Shown one piece after another: positions 56,276 to 61,176 of a stretch of DNA of 64,000 nucleotides. The stretch covers positions 135,552,112 to 135,616,111 of the forward strand of contig OZ024823.1 in assembly GCA_964016985.1 (NCBI GenBank), read 5' to 3'. Below the pieces are notes generated by a model. That model did no database searches, was not told the DNA's origin, and saw only the letters and a list, made by a program, of their open reading frames with translations. The position numbers were made by a program, and so were the translations under genes. Origin of the DNA: Anodontia alba (taxonomy: Eukaryota; Mollusca; Bivalvia; Lucinida; Lucinidae). The number at the start of each line of letters is the position of its first letter. The first letter of the stretch is position 1.

Positions 56276-57796
56276 CAGATAATGATAATATGCCTATCTG
56301 TGGGTTGAAGGTCTTTTTGGTCACTCTCCCTTTCACTGTTTCCAGGGACCGATATGATCATTTAAAGAGCTGCACATTATGGTAGCGGCTGACAGCGTTT
56401 TCAAAAGTGGAAATCATCAAATTGATGTCTGATTTGGACTTTGTGAGCAATTATAACCAAATGACACAGTGTATTAGTTTGATTTAAGCACGGCATGGTA
56501 ATACTGATGGAGGGATGAATGCTAATCAACGGTAATTATACTGTTTGTATAGGTATCAGTGAAGACAGCTACTTGCCCTTATAAGTCTCCCACAAACATA
56601 TAATGGGGGCCATCAATACAAGATTAACGGGGGTTTTCACAGTTTGTTACATGAAAGAAACTAATCTAGTCTGAAAGTCAATAACCATTATGTGATAATA
56701 ATAATAATAATAACTGATAATAACTTAATATTCTTATAACCATATTAATCCCGTTGCAGAATTTGATACATCTATTTTACAATTTAATATACTGTATACA
56801 ACGAGAGTAATCCCTTTTGTATATTTTTTTTTCTAAAGGAGACAAGAAATATAGTAGCCCGGTTTCATGTATTTTCGCATTATTAATGGTAAAATGTTTC
56901 ATCATAACTAACTTACAGAGACAAATGCTGAAAATAATCCTGAAGTCATCTAAATTATTATCTGAGCATTTACTTTATGTACAAATAATGCAGTTCTGTG
57001 GATTTGTTTTGTGAAAGTATTTGTATAAACAAGCCAACCATACTGCCGCCATTTTGAACCAAAAGTCATGTGACTTCACGTTAATAAAATTTTCGGTGGG
57101 AAATTATCATGTGATCTTCGCAAATTTTGGCCAGTTTCAAAACAAAGTACCAATGCGTACGATTTGATATTTTCATAAAAAAAAAAAGTAAGTTAGTCTT
57201 ACCTGTAAAACTGGATTTAATAGATAGTGGTGTAAATGTCATTAAGGACTGTTATCACTTTGGTCAATATATTTCTTTTCTAAGCGAAAAATCACAAAAC
57301 TTCAGTGTAATTCTGAAAAAGAACCTTGCCCCCTAAAGCGTGATTTTGTATCTAACATGCAGCAGGTAGGTGATGCTGCCATTTATTTTCATGGAGAAAT
57401 CAATTTAACACAATATTGAATAACGCAAAAATACATGAAGGGAGTATATAGTGCTCCCATTAACTGAAGAAAAATAAAGAATATTCCTTTAAATGCTTTA
57501 ATATATACAACTAGAAGTTATAAAGGCTTTTCTATGTACTGCATACCCAGAGACAGGTACACAGATTGTCTCTAGATATGGTACCATAGGTACCGTACAC
57601 GGAGACCCTGTGTCTCCAGCTACGGTACCGTACCTGCCACCTGGAGATTCTTTCTTTCATTTCACTTGCTTTTGAAGTGAAACCTTACCTGGTAACCACC
57701 CCATGTTATCATGTAATTTTCAGCAGCTACTGCGATATGACCACTCCTTGGTAAAACTTCTTCAACCTGACAACCACCATTACTCTCTGCTGCCAT
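31229..57796 (-). CDS. KLHDC2: Kelch-domain protein, KLHDC1/KLHDC2 type; complete nine-exon gene
   Basis: Exons in transcript order: 57796-57689, 52367-52294, 48448-48215, 46473-46386, 44340-44263, 38794-38655, 34761-34649, 33013-32853 and 31456-31229. All have GT/AG sites and matching phases, joining to 1,224 nt and 407 residues, close to the 406 aa of vertebrate KLHDC1 and KLHDC2. Kelch blades are visible as YMITWGGYQ (28-36), KLYVFAGH, LYCFGGFG, IVYLFGGRHGDTRMNDLH, AFLYGGYSTDGRPLSDAW and ILVFGGCCND. The last exon has a BC-box-like KLQRLCLETA (about 348-357) and a Cul2-box-like VLPQQLKDWL (about 369-378). In vertebrates KLHDC2 is a CUL2-elongin substrate receptor for C-terminal glycine degrons, so the same role is inferred here. 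KLHDC1 and KLHDC2 cannot be separated from this sequence alone. Confidence 0.93.
31545..31806 (-). mobile_element. SINE (family 1), minus strand, head truncated
   Basis: Tail TTTGTTTGTGTTGAAG on the left; runs to the B-box region (GGGTCGAACCTGCGACCTCC) and stops there, so the 5' part of the head is missing. Confidence 0.82.
31880..32096. mobile_element. Family P MITE, TA target site
   Basis: CTGTAATAACCCTAAGTATT / CTTAGGGCAAATATGG between TA dinucleotides (31878-31879 and 32097-32098). Perfect-looking hairpin GTGTAGACCCAGATCAGATG / CATCTGATCAGGGTCTACAC. Confidence 0.87.
32169..32618. other. Intergenic/intron sequence with family P fragment
   Basis: 32245-32420 retains decayed family P phrases (AAGCAGTGAAGACCCAAATC, GTGCACAGTTTGCCTTCC, CATTAGGTAGTTAGATG). 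The rest is unassigned. Confidence 0.45.
32619..32827. mobile_element. Family W MITE beside KLHDC exon 8
   Basis: AACCCCTTCAGCCCTACAGA / ACTCAGGGGTGAAAGGGTG termini; hairpin GTGTAGATCCAGATGAGATG / CATCTCATCTGGATCAACAC. It ends about 25 bp from the exon 8 donor. Confidence 0.78.
32853..33013 (-). CDS. KLHDC2: KLHDC exon 8
   Basis: 161 nt: DAWLLDISVIQWTQLTVPND, QPRLWHTSCSNEEGEILVFG, GCCNDILDYNEPT. It matches PRLWHTACASDEGEVIVFGGC of human KLHDC2. Donor ACA|GTAAGT. Confidence 0.95.
33048..33250 (-). mobile_element. SINE family 2 copy, minus strand
   Basis: Tail TGTGTTGGGGTTTAATAACA, then TTGTGTTGCCTCCCAG and CTACCCTTACCTGCTACAAG. Lies in the intron between KLHDC exons 7 and 8. Confidence 0.65.
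33400..33990. repeat. Degenerate minisatellite, about 155-bp unit
   Basis: Units share GACCTTGACC.CTAAGTCAT, GTGCTGAATAAAATTTTGGA, CCAATATCTA, CCATGCAAGGATTTAGAAAT and AACTTTAACATAAATTTCTA. About four units; the first is the most diverged and carries a G-rich tract (33420-33451). Confidence 0.78.
34228..34643. mobile_element. Family U-type MITE hosting a family V MITE, touching KLHDC exon 7
   Basis: TAACCCTTAAAGCGC left and GGCACTTTAAGGGTTAA right, ending in TTAA at 34640-34643. The family V element 34337-34544 is nested inside. The last base lies within the exon 7 donor GTAAGT on the minus strand. Confidence 0.7.
34337..34544. mobile_element. Family V MITE
   Basis: TTAACCCTTGTCTTGCTGAA / TTCAGCAGGACAAGGGTTAA; hairpin GATCCAGATCAGTTGGCTTC / GAAGCCAGCTGATCTGGATC. 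Confidence 0.82.
34649..34761 (-). CDS. KLHDC2: KLHDC exon 7
   Basis: 113 nt: VCTEGACPCGRSWHTMTAAS through FLYGGYSTDGRPLS, matching GICPVGRSWHSLTPVS...LFGGFTTDKQPLS of human KLHDC2. The exon is hemmed in by mobile elements: a MITE terminal TTAA supplies base +6 of the donor, and another MITE starts about 20 bp before the acceptor. Confidence 0.94.
34782..35193. mobile_element. Family P MITE hosting an A' MITE, 20 bp from KLHDC exon 7
   Basis: CTGCATTACCCTAAGTATTT left, ACATAGGTAAATATGG right. The A' element at 34974-35166 is nested inside with duplication TCTACC. The left end stands about 20 bp before the exon 7 acceptor. Confidence 0.78.
34974..35166. mobile_element. A' MITE with 6-bp target duplication TCTACC
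   Basis: CATAGCTACAGATAAGAGTG / GCCTTATCTGTTGCTATG; TCTACC at 34968-34973 and 35167-35172. The hairpin ATGTTGTGGGTACTCATTAG / CTATTGAGTACCCACAACAT has GCGCCTCGGCGAGGCGC at its tip. Confidence 0.88.
35580..37391 (+). repeat. Compound minisatellite ending in a hairpin
   Basis: 35580-36660 holds about eight units of roughly 140 bp (GTCACTGGAGCGCAAAATAT, AGGTCAAGGTCACCGGGTCA, AGGTACCTGCCAAGTCAG, GAAGCACTATGCAAGG). 36660-37368 holds four units of about 165-180 bp (AAGTCAGGAGGTCAGGGAGA, AATACTAACTTTGACATAAA) whose ends have variable GACGGACGGACGG runs. The array ends in hairpin GCACCCTGCTACAAGCAGGT (37370-37391), again the tandem-array-plus-hairpin layout. Confidence 0.85.
37392..38290. repeat. 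Intron sequence with a diverged 145-bp tandem pair
   Basis: TTAGATTTTCAGAAAAAAAA, TTTTTCCAGAGG and AGCAACAACAAAATACAAAC occur at 37600-37735 and 37745-37870. 37475-37500 (GGTTCGATCCCCATCC) resembles a tRNA B box, with no recognisable tRNA around it. Confidence 0.5.
38291..38596 (-). mobile_element. tRNA-derived SINE (family 1), minus strand, full length
   Basis: Tail at 38291 (GTTTGTTTGTATTGAG) and head ending GAGCCACTGAGGCTGGCC at 38596. Flanks TGAAATTTA and TGAAATAGA suggest a short target duplication. Lies 58 bp from KLHDC exon 6. Confidence 0.85.
38655..38794 (-). CDS. KLHDC2: KLHDC exon 6
   Basis: 140 nt: GPTPSPRAAHAAIRFGKIVY, LFGGRHGDTRMNDLHMLDLD, TLTWSG. This is the most conserved kelch blade of the family (PSPRAAH...FGGR..D.RMNDLH). 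Donor GA|GTAAGT. Confidence 0.95.
38913..39187. mobile_element. Family B MITE
   Basis: CATTTCGAAAACACGCCTAT / TAGGCGTGTTTTCATGATG. The hairpin GATTGTGGGTATTGATTAGA pairs with TCTAATGAGTACCCACAATC. Subterminal AAACTCCAGTTTTACTATAT, AAAAGTGGGG is shared by all family B copies. Confidence 0.82.
39469..39978. mobile_element. Family T MITE hosting a family S MITE
   Basis: GGCCAAATTGTTCAATATAT left and TTGAACAATTGGGCCCTGG right. Family S sits at 39575-39905 at a TA. The family T copy at 47808 has the uninterrupted TTAGATATTGTACTTACTAG at that point, so this is a paralogous empty site. Confidence 0.8.
39575..39905. mobile_element. Family S MITE, TA target site
   Basis: CAGTTGACTCTCATTATCTC / GAGATAACGAGAGTCGACTG; subterminal TATCTCGAA repeats; central hairpin AAAAGAGGAGAAATTGCTCC around AAGGAGCAATTTCTCCTCTT. 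Confidence 0.87.
40012..40430. mobile_element. Family P MITE hosting a tRNA-derived SINE (family 3)
   Basis: CTGTAGCTACTCTAAATATT, GACAGACATGACTGAGCAA and a core hairpin GACCCAGATCAAAATGCTCT. The SINE 40153-40378 splits it, and the host resumes with ATAAGTATGGATAAGTATTG. Confidence 0.65.
40153..40378 (-). mobile_element. tRNA-derived SINE (family 3), 226 bp
   Basis: On the minus strand: GGGCCCCTGTAGCCTAGTGG head with A box, a CTCTTAATCC anticodon-like loop, B box GGTTCGAGTCTAG, and a central CTCCGGGTACTCCGGTTTTC motif found in several animal SINEs. A perfect 15-bp duplication CTCAAAATTATGGAT lies at 40138-40152 and 40379-40393. Confidence 0.88.
40438..40625. mobile_element. Imperfect inverted repeat (CAGACTCAGATCAGC type)
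   Basis: CAGCACAGACTCAGATCAGC left pairs with GCTGATCTGAGTCTTTGTTG right, with inner arms GGGCATCCGCCCAGTCTGAT / ATCAGACTGGGTAGATGACC. A similar layout occurs at 45345-45510. Confidence 0.55.
40815..41009. mobile_element. Family A MITE
   Basis: ATAGCTCCAAATAAAGT left, ATCCTTATCTCTGGATCAC right; hairpin ATAAGTTATGGGTACTCACT with GACTACCCACACTGTG. Confidence 0.68.
41287..41390. mobile_element. Short hairpin element
   Basis: CAGCATTCTACGTAAATCTA pairs with TAGATTTACGTAGAATGCTA; inner arms GACCGTCATCGGCC / GGCCGATGACTGTCC. Only one copy was recognised here. Confidence 0.6.
41713..43056 (+). mobile_element. Mariner (DD34D) transposon copy 2, 1,344 bp
   Basis: CGAGGGATGTTCGAAATGAA left, TTCATTTCGAACATCCCTCA right (one terminal mismatch), with TA on both sides. 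Orientation is opposite to copies 1 and 3. Confidence 0.95.
41864..42986 (+). pseudogene. Mariner transposase, one frameshift (copy 2)
   Basis: Best preserved of the three. The first ORF (266 codons) begins [13 protein letters not shown] and includes a helix-turn-helix region ([24 protein letters not shown]), GRPKSAS linker and TGDETWVHNFEP with the first catalytic Asp. A net four-base insertion near 42604-42612 shifts the frame. The rest, in another frame, has HDNAPPHTS and [17 protein letters not shown] with D34D spacing and ends YFEGMK then TGA. Not functional as read, but may be a young copy. Confidence 0.93.
43057..44262. other. KLHDC intron sequence, no gene
   Basis: 43175-43340 holds the CTTTCCTGCACAACAATCCC / GGAAAGCAGAAGG repeat type. 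43560-43830 has several copies of CTGTGAGATTTT. 44085-44150 (GGACACGGATGCCCCCTCC) looks like a fragment of a dispersed repeat. Confidence 0.45.
44263..44340 (-). CDS. KLHDC2: KLHDC exon 5
   Basis: 26 codons: SSERGWNNQLLIYDTATGRW then KNPKCK, matching RGWNDHVHILDTETFTW of human KLHDC2. CAG|TCT acceptor, AAG|GTGAGA donor, phase 0 at both ends. Confidence 0.92.
44345..44600. mobile_element. Family A-like MITE, strongly decayed
   Basis: CAAAAAGTATTGATAGCTTC, TTTTTCCATGGAAATATATT, GGTTGGTACTCAATGAAACA and CACTTCACCAAGG fit family A order, but arms and termini are eroded. Confidence 0.5.
44616..44806. mobile_element. Family A MITE
   Basis: CATAGCTCCAGATATAGTGC / CCTCTTATCTGGAGCTTTG; flanks TTAATC and TTATTC match at 5 of 6 positions, in line with a 6-bp duplication. 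Confidence 0.78.
44820..45067. mobile_element. Family T MITE
   Basis: CAGGGCCCAGTTGTTCAAAG / CTTTGAACAACCGGGCCCTG termini with AACAT on both sides; hairpin GTGAGTAGCTTTTGCAATGC / GCAAAAGCTACTCACATTTT. Confidence 0.85.
45130..45600. mobile_element. Decayed MITE cluster (nested family A and CAGATCAGCCTGCG repeat)
   Basis: TATATGTTGTGGGTACTTAT / AATAAGTACTCACAATG is a family A hairpin. 45345-45510 holds CCCAGATCAGCCTGCGC and its inverted partner, and family A-like CATCTCGCCAAGGCACTTCT follows. A 156-codon ORF spans this, but its sequence is only palindrome arms. Confidence 0.55.
45660..45890. mobile_element. Family W-type MITE with core hairpin
   Basis: TAACCCATTGCAGACTGAAT left, CAGACTAAAATGGGCTAA right; core GTGGAGACCCTGATCAGATG / CATCTGATC partly deleted. 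Confidence 0.6.
46108..46172. repeat. Poly(A) tract
   Basis: About 60 A with a few C, in a KLHDC intron. Similar pure runs lie at 58688-58732 and 62468-62508. Confidence 0.9.
46386..46473 (-). CDS. KLHDC2: KLHDC exon 4
   Basis: 88 nt completing Lys, then LYCFGGFGVPLKQYLQDSGK and FFPDASTPW, a kelch FGG motif with a loop. Donor TGG|GTAAGA, phase 0. Confidence 0.9.
46590..47125. mobile_element. Family A MITE hosting a family D MITE
   Basis: CAAAGCTCTGGGTAAGACGG left, CTTTATCTAGAGCCATG right. The host core has lost one arm. Family D occupies 46725-47082. Confidence 0.7.
46725..47082. mobile_element. Family D MITE (CTCAATGGCTCGAAC type) with family A-like core
   Basis: CAGTGTAACCTCAATGGCTC left, GAGCCATTGAAGTTTGACTG right. 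The hairpin ATGTTGTGTGTACTCATTAG pairs with CTAATGAGTACACACAACAT around CGCCTCATCGAGGCG. The core is that of family A, but the termini are not. Confidence 0.75.
47400..47730. mobile_element. Long palindromic MITE with TTAA target site
   Basis: AGGCTCCATATTTCTCAAAC / GAAGAATATGGAGCCT termini, with TTAA at 47396-47399 and 47731-47734, as for piggyBac- or Kolobok-type insertion. Almost the whole element is one inverted repeat (GACAGCCTGTAAAATTTCAG / CTGAAATTTTACAGGCTGTC; ATCGTATCTCTGAATTA / TAATTCAGAGATGCGAT). A half copy is at about 52578-52791. Confidence 0.85.
47741..47812 (-). mobile_element. tRNA-like SINE head, minus strand
   Basis: On the minus strand AGCCCAGGTGGCCAAGTGGT (A-box-like TGGCCAAGTGG), then GGGTTCCGATCCCGTC (B-box-like). 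There is no proper acceptor stem, so it is a tRNA-derived retroelement fragment rather than a tRNA gene. Confidence 0.55.
47808..48057. mobile_element. Family T MITE
   Basis: GGGCTCAGTTGTTCAAAACT / GATGCTTTGAACAACTGGCC; hairpin CGAGTAGCTTTTGTATTTGC / GCAAAAGCTACTCACAAATT. It carries the empty site for the S element seen at 39575. Confidence 0.8.
48215..48448 (-). CDS. KLHDC2: KLHDC exon 3
   Basis: 234 nt: TSHSTRGDIPTGTSGAAGYL, LLQGKLYVFAGHMNNGNTNA and on to the acidic GPDEEEEEFWPSPRDKFASW stretch. The GHMNNGNTNALYSLDLRT part matches GHHSRGNTNKFYMLDSRS of human KLHDC2. Donor AA|GTGAGT. Confidence 0.93.
48594..48811. mobile_element. Family W MITE
   Basis: AACCCATTTATGCCTAAGAT / CATTCAGCATATATGGGTT termini; core GTGTAGACCCAGATCAGATG with decayed partner. 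A larger relative spans 58507-59062. Confidence 0.7.
49137..49625. repeat. Degenerate minisatellite, about 118-bp unit
   Basis: About four units with CTGTCTGTCCATCCATC, CTATCTCCTCCTAAACCACT, TAACCAAACTTGC and GACTTCCCCACATGGTAA. No coding meaning. Confidence 0.7.
50210..50489. mobile_element. Family B MITE nested in LINE remnant
   Basis: CATTACGAAAACATGCCTAT / ATAGGTATGTTTTCGCGATG; hairpin GATTGTGGGTACTCGTTAGA / TCTAATGAGTACCCACAATC around ACTGCCTTGGCGAGGCAGT. Confidence 0.88.
50918..51274. mobile_element. Family C MITE (TCGACCTAATTACCGCAC type) with family A-like core
   Basis: CCGTATTCGACCTAATTACC / TAATTAGGTCGAATACTG between TA dinucleotides. The hairpin ATGTTGTGGGTACCCATTTG pairs with CAAATGAGTACCCACAACAT around AATTGCATCGACTTGTTGATGC. 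Confidence 0.85.
51660..51870 (-). mobile_element. SINE family 2 copy, minus strand
   Basis: CCTGTGGGTCATTTTGTGTT, GTCTCTCACAGAAAGG, a GA-rich stretch and CATCTGCTGCAAGTACTGCT. The tail side is eroded. Confidence 0.6.
51948..52225. mobile_element. Family B MITE near KLHDC exon 2
   Basis: CATTACGAAAACACGCCTAT / AAGGTATGTATTTGTGATG; hairpin GATTGTGGGTACTCATTAGA / TCTAATGAGTAGCCGCAATC. It ends 68 bp from exon 2. Confidence 0.85.
52294..52367 (-). CDS. KLHDC2: KLHDC exon 2
   Basis: 74 nt: EDSFLGDRYLPPKEITVYHT, then DLKYW split across the junction. It matches the YLP..E.W.YN...RW segment of kelch blade 1 in the family. Acceptor AG|GAG, donor TG|GTAAGT. Missing or misplacing this short exon would break the frame. 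Confidence 0.9.
52578..52791. mobile_element. Half copy of the TTAA palindromic MITE, invaded by mariner
   Basis: TCCATATTCCTCAAATATAG, GACAGCCTGTAAAATTTCAT, CTTGAACTGGATCAAAAATG and ATCGTATCTCTGAATTAATG match 47400-47590. The mariner at 52792 landed on the TA in GAGATACGATAC. ATACAAAATCATTTCATTAC (54644-54665) continues the host. Confidence 0.8.
52847..53977 (-). pseudogene. Mariner transposase, frameshifted (copy 3)
   Basis: The N-terminal ORF (53977-53477) starts [17 protein letters not shown] and runs through the helix-turn-helix and GRPKSAS linker. It shifts frame near 53484 by an extra T. A later piece has [18 protein letters not shown] and LLHDNAPTYTS. A one-base loss near 53085 moves SPDLAPCDF out of frame, and the last piece is [17 protein letters not shown] to GMKRVLLG. 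Not functional. Confidence 0.93.
53993..54500. mobile_element. 508-bp element nested in mariner, 6-bp target duplication CTTACA
   Basis: CCTTGGACCCAATA left and TATTAGGTCCGAG right are imperfect inverted termini. CTTACA occurs at 53987-53992 and 54501-54506. Copies 1 and 2 of mariner show the uninterrupted TGTCTTACACTTAG. No ORF. An internal inverted pair is AAAATGATTTT... / ...AAAATCATTTTTAATG. Superfamily unknown. Confidence 0.85.
54643..57688. other. KLHDC intron 1, largely unique sequence
   Basis: Apart from an A-run (55319-55338) and the (GATA)n array, no recognisable transposon or exon was found. 57043-57056 (TGCCGCCATTTTGA) resembles a YY1-type site. 57550-57650 has GGTACC-rich imperfect inverted repeats. 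Confidence 0.5.
56224..56280. repeat. (GATA)n microsatellite
   Basis: About 13 tandem ATAG units ending in GACAGATA, in KLHDC intron 1. Confidence 0.95.
57689..57796 (-). CDS. KLHDC2: KLHDC exon 1 with start codon
   Basis: 36 codons: MAAESNGGCQVEEVLPRSGH through YMITWGGYQ, then CAG|GTAAGG. The ATG is the only in-frame start next to the RSGHIAV motif, which matches the family's SGHVAV segment. Intron 1 is 5.3 kb. Confidence 0.9.
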
Positions 57797-58177
57797 GACA
57801 TGTTCAAATTCTGGTCATTTTTGGTGGAGTTTAATCTGACAGTTTGATAAACAAACTTTTATCAAATATTGGATCAATTAGGAAACACAGACGCTTGTCA
57901 CATTATCCTCACTCGATACAATTGTATTGTGCAAGCGTTTATGCGATATGCACTATTCGGATTTAATCGGTGATTGCCCTAAATATATTTAAAATAAGTA
58001 CAACTTAGGTCAATAATTGTAATATCAAATTATTTTATATATAAAATTGAAGGGAGTGAAGCGAATATTTACAGACATCTTCCAAGAGCACTGGTGATGC
58101 ATTTATTTTGGAAAGACGTAAAAAAAATAGTTCAGTATTATTATATAAATGTTATTGAGAGCCACTCCCAGCATCAA

Positions 58178-58251
58178 GGGCTCGTGGCCAAATTGGATAA
58201 GGCGCCTGACTACGGATCAGGAGATTGCAGGTTCGAGTCCTGCCGGGCTCG
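58178..58251 (+). tRNA. tRNA-Arg(ACG)
   Basis: A 74-nt cloverleaf with a 7-bp acceptor stem (two G-U wobbles) and discriminator G. The anticodon stem CCTGA/TCAGG encloses loop CTACGGA, with anticodon ACG at 58212-58214. The A box resembles TGGCNNAGTGG, and the B box GGTTCGAGTCC at 58230-58240 matches the Pol III consensus. The anticodon arm matches animal tRNA-Arg. No intron. Unlike the SINE heads in the window it has a complete 3' acceptor strand and no SINE body, so it looks like a real gene. It is divergent from KLHDC, whose ATG is about 380 bp away. Confidence 0.93.
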
Positions 58252-58506
58252 CACTTTTTAATGTTACTCCATTTGCGTTTTGTTTAATGGTGTTTATTTA
58301 TTAAATCATTTGTGCGATTTCGTATATATATGCCACGCATATTGACAAGAACATTTGAAAAGAAAACGTATTACGGGTAACTTTTCTCATAATTGCAACA
58401 ATGCAAGCAATCATATCACAGACACATGACTTTATTTTGTATAAACAATGGGAATCTGCTATTCAATAAATATAAAATCAACGGAGCAAGAAAAGCAAAG
58501 AAATTC
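58252..58506. other. Intergenic, nothing recognised beyond tRNA terminator
   Basis: AT-rich sequence between the tRNA-Arg terminator and a family W MITE. No ORF or repeat of note. Confidence 0.4.
58255..58259 (+). terminator. Pol III T-run terminator of tRNA-Arg
   Basis: Five T residues begin three bases after the tRNA discriminator, the usual position for an RNA polymerase III terminator. Confidence 0.75.
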
Positions 58507-59062
58507 ATTAACCCATTTAAGCCCAGCGTTCCATAAAAGAGACATTGGCAAACACCCAGGACCCACAACAGAGGTAGGTGTGTGTGTGTGTGTGTGGTGG
58601 AAAAACAACTATCAGTTCAACAGAAGCTTCTAACCCTATTCTTACAAGACCCACAAAAATACCGAGAATTTTTATAGACCCCCCACCCGACAAAAAAAAA
58701 AAAAAAAAAAAAAACAAAAAAAAAAAAAAAAACAGTCAGTTTTGAAATTGACCCAAAACAATACCTGCAAATGGCCAATACCCAAAAACATAGCCACTTT
58801 TTCCCCAATCCCGAAAAAATATTAAAATTCAAAATTTTATACCCCCAAAAGATAGTCTTAGTCTATGTAGCAGGCAAAATTCAGAGTAAGCACCCTGGGG
58901 GCAAACAGTGAAGACCCAGATCAGGGTCTACACTGTTTGCATTAGGTTCAGATATTTCCACAAAACATGATAATAACAAAAACTAACCAGACACGCCTTA
59001 TATAGGAAATGGACCTGTCCAAAGAGTTAAGTTAGAAGAGTCCACTCGGCTTAAATGGGTTA
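58507..59062. mobile_element. Family W-type element with internal poly(A)
   Basis: TTAACCCATTTAAGCCCAGC left and CACTCGGCTTAAATGGGTTAA right. Interior has GT repeats (58577-58596), A-runs (58688-58732) and a short core GGCAAACAGTGAAGACCCAG / GGGTCTACACTGTTTGC. Confidence 0.7.
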
Positions 59063-59540
59063 AGGTAGCCCTAATTATTTACTCTGTATACAGGATTGAT
59101 ACATATTCGGAATCTGGCTACAGGCTGGGAATTCTTATTTATCTTCAAGTAATTTCCTTAGTACTGATCAACAAATAAGCTATTAGACTGTACTCTTTCA
59201 CTTTAATCATACCTTTATGCTATGAGTCTGTTTCAGGTTTTTAAAAGACAATGAAATAAATGAATTAAAGTTTTATATATTTCTATAGCCTGAAACAAGA
59301 ACATTAAAACCAATTTATAAAATTATCATTAGTTGGGTAGGTAAAACAGAGACATGTAATATGGCAATTTCATTAAAATGACACATTTTCATACTTGAGA
59401 ATCACTATCTCATTTACTGATAAGAATAGAACAGAATAGTTGATATTTCAAAATTCCCATGAGGAGACAATATTATAAAACATACGAGTATATGATGGCA
59501 TATGACAATGCAGAGGAAATTTCAAAACATAATATATAAT
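59063..59540. other. Intergenic, nothing recognised
   Basis: AT-rich, no repeat or gene identified. Confidence 0.4.
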
Positions 59541-59548
59541 ATAATTGT

Positions 59549-59592
59549 CTGCTGTATTCGTATATTTTACGATATACGAATACAACAGACAT
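59549..59592. repeat. 44-bp palindrome
   Basis: GTCTGCTGTATTCGTATATT pairs with the complement ending ATACGAATACAACAGAC around TTTACGA, with one mismatch. It lies just before a LINE remnant and could be an insertion-linked hairpin or a small MITE. Confidence 0.7.
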
Positions 59593-59614
59593 GTTTCATA
59601 TTAAATAACAGTAA

Positions 59615-60426
59615 TAGAGAAGTTGGACCGTAAATCTTTGGAACAAATATTCTTAGTTTTTATCAGACCTCTGCTTGAAAACGGTGACATTATCTGGGAT
59701 AATTGCTTGCAATCCGAAAAACAGGAACTTGAAAAAAAAAAAAAAATAGATTGATGTAGCTAGAATAGCAACAGGTGCAACTAAACTAGTCTCAATCGCT
59801 GCATTATATAGAGAAACAAGATGTGACTCTCTAGACGAAAGACGTAAGAAACATAAACTGGCATTATTCTATAAGATGACAAACGCCCTCTCTCCGCTCT
59901 ACTTGTCCTCTCTTGTTCCACAAACTATCAGCAATGCATCACGTTATAACCTGAGAAATTCTAGTGACTTTCAAACTGTTGAAGCTCGAACTAGTTTGTT
60001 TTATAACTCATTTTTACCCTCAACTGTAAGAGCATGGAACAGTTTACCTTCTACCGGCGTCAGACTCAACTAATTCTTTTAAGTACTTCTTAACAAAGAC
60101 AAAGACTCAACTCTAAAATACTACTATGCTGGAAGTAAAGCTCAAATATTTCACCCCAGACTGCGAACAAACTGTAGCTCTCTAAAATTAGATCTCTTCT
60201 TAAAGAATATGTCCGACTCTCCATTATGTCTTTGTGGCAGTGTCGAGGATGCGCAACACTTCTTTTTTCATTGTGGAAATTACGAACTTGATGCTGTTTC
60301 CCGGTATCAGAATCCTAGCCTAAATCTTTTACTGTGTGGTGATAAAGCTTTGTCACCAGAAATTAATACAACATTATTTGAAAAAGTACAAGCGTTTATT
60401 TTACAAACTAAACGTTTTCAACCTTA
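59615..60426 (+). pseudogene. 5'-truncated non-LTR retrotransposon, C-terminal RT region
   Basis: Only the region after the RT palm remains. LEQIFLVFIRPLLENGDIIW, DNCLQSEKQELEK is followed by a frameshift at an A-run (about 59735). Then IDVARIATGATKLVSIAALY, RRKKHKLALFYKMTNALSPL, YNLRNSSDFQT and STVRAWNSLPST follow, with another shift at about 60055. The last part has PRLRTNCSSLKLDLF and a Cys/His cluster CLCGSVEDAQHFFFHC (C-x-C-x7-H-x4-C). It ends with TAA at about 60426. This C-terminal layout is typical of animal non-LTR elements. Confidence 0.82.
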
Positions 60427-61122
60427 ATGAGTTTAGAAATGTACATGTAGCGGTATACCACACTGAATGGCTATTTAAGGGAATCCAAATTACCCTCCTA
60501 AAGGCGCCACCCATCTTCCATCCAATTACTAGGTTTATATACATATTATATTTTTTTCTCATTTCCTTAACTGATTCTATTTATTATGTTATTTTTTTCT
60601 TTCTCTTTTTCAATTTATTTAATTCACTTTAAATGTTTATTTTGTTTTATTTGTTGTAAAACATGTTATCGCCATAATGTCGACAAGTTATTACATGCTT
60701 GGGGGAAGAACTCTATAAGCACTCATGCTTTCGTTCTGATCCTTCCTTTATTTGAGATATTTATGTGTGTAACACATGTACTATTAATGAAATAAAATAT
60801 GTTTAAACCAAATAACAGAAACAGCTTATATATTCTGTTCTGACGTGGAGAAGGTAAATAGACAGATAATAGAAAACGTACGAAGGGTGCAAGAAAGCGT
60901 TTAGCGGTCAATAAGCTGTGCCAACCGCACCTTTCAAAATCCACCAAGAGTCTGAATATACGGAATACATATTGCGGAACAATGTCCAAACAGCATGTCC
61001 CTATATACCATCTCTGTAGTACAAGGCCCAGTCAGGAAAGCATTGTCCACCATCCTCTGGCAACCATCCCAGTACGAACTAACCTCGTGTTTTAACAACT
61101 TATTTATTATTGACTAATCGGA

Positions 61123-61125
<3 letters not shown>
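60427..61125. other. LINE 3' flank and intergenic sequence
   Basis: 60430-60820 may include the LINE 3' UTR (T-rich, polyA-like AATAAAATATG near 60790). Nothing else recognised. Confidence 0.4.

Positions 61126-61172
<47 letters not shown>
61126..61172. repeat. (CT)n microsatellite
   Basis: About 23 CT units. Confidence 0.97.
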
Positions 61173-61176
<4 letters not shown>

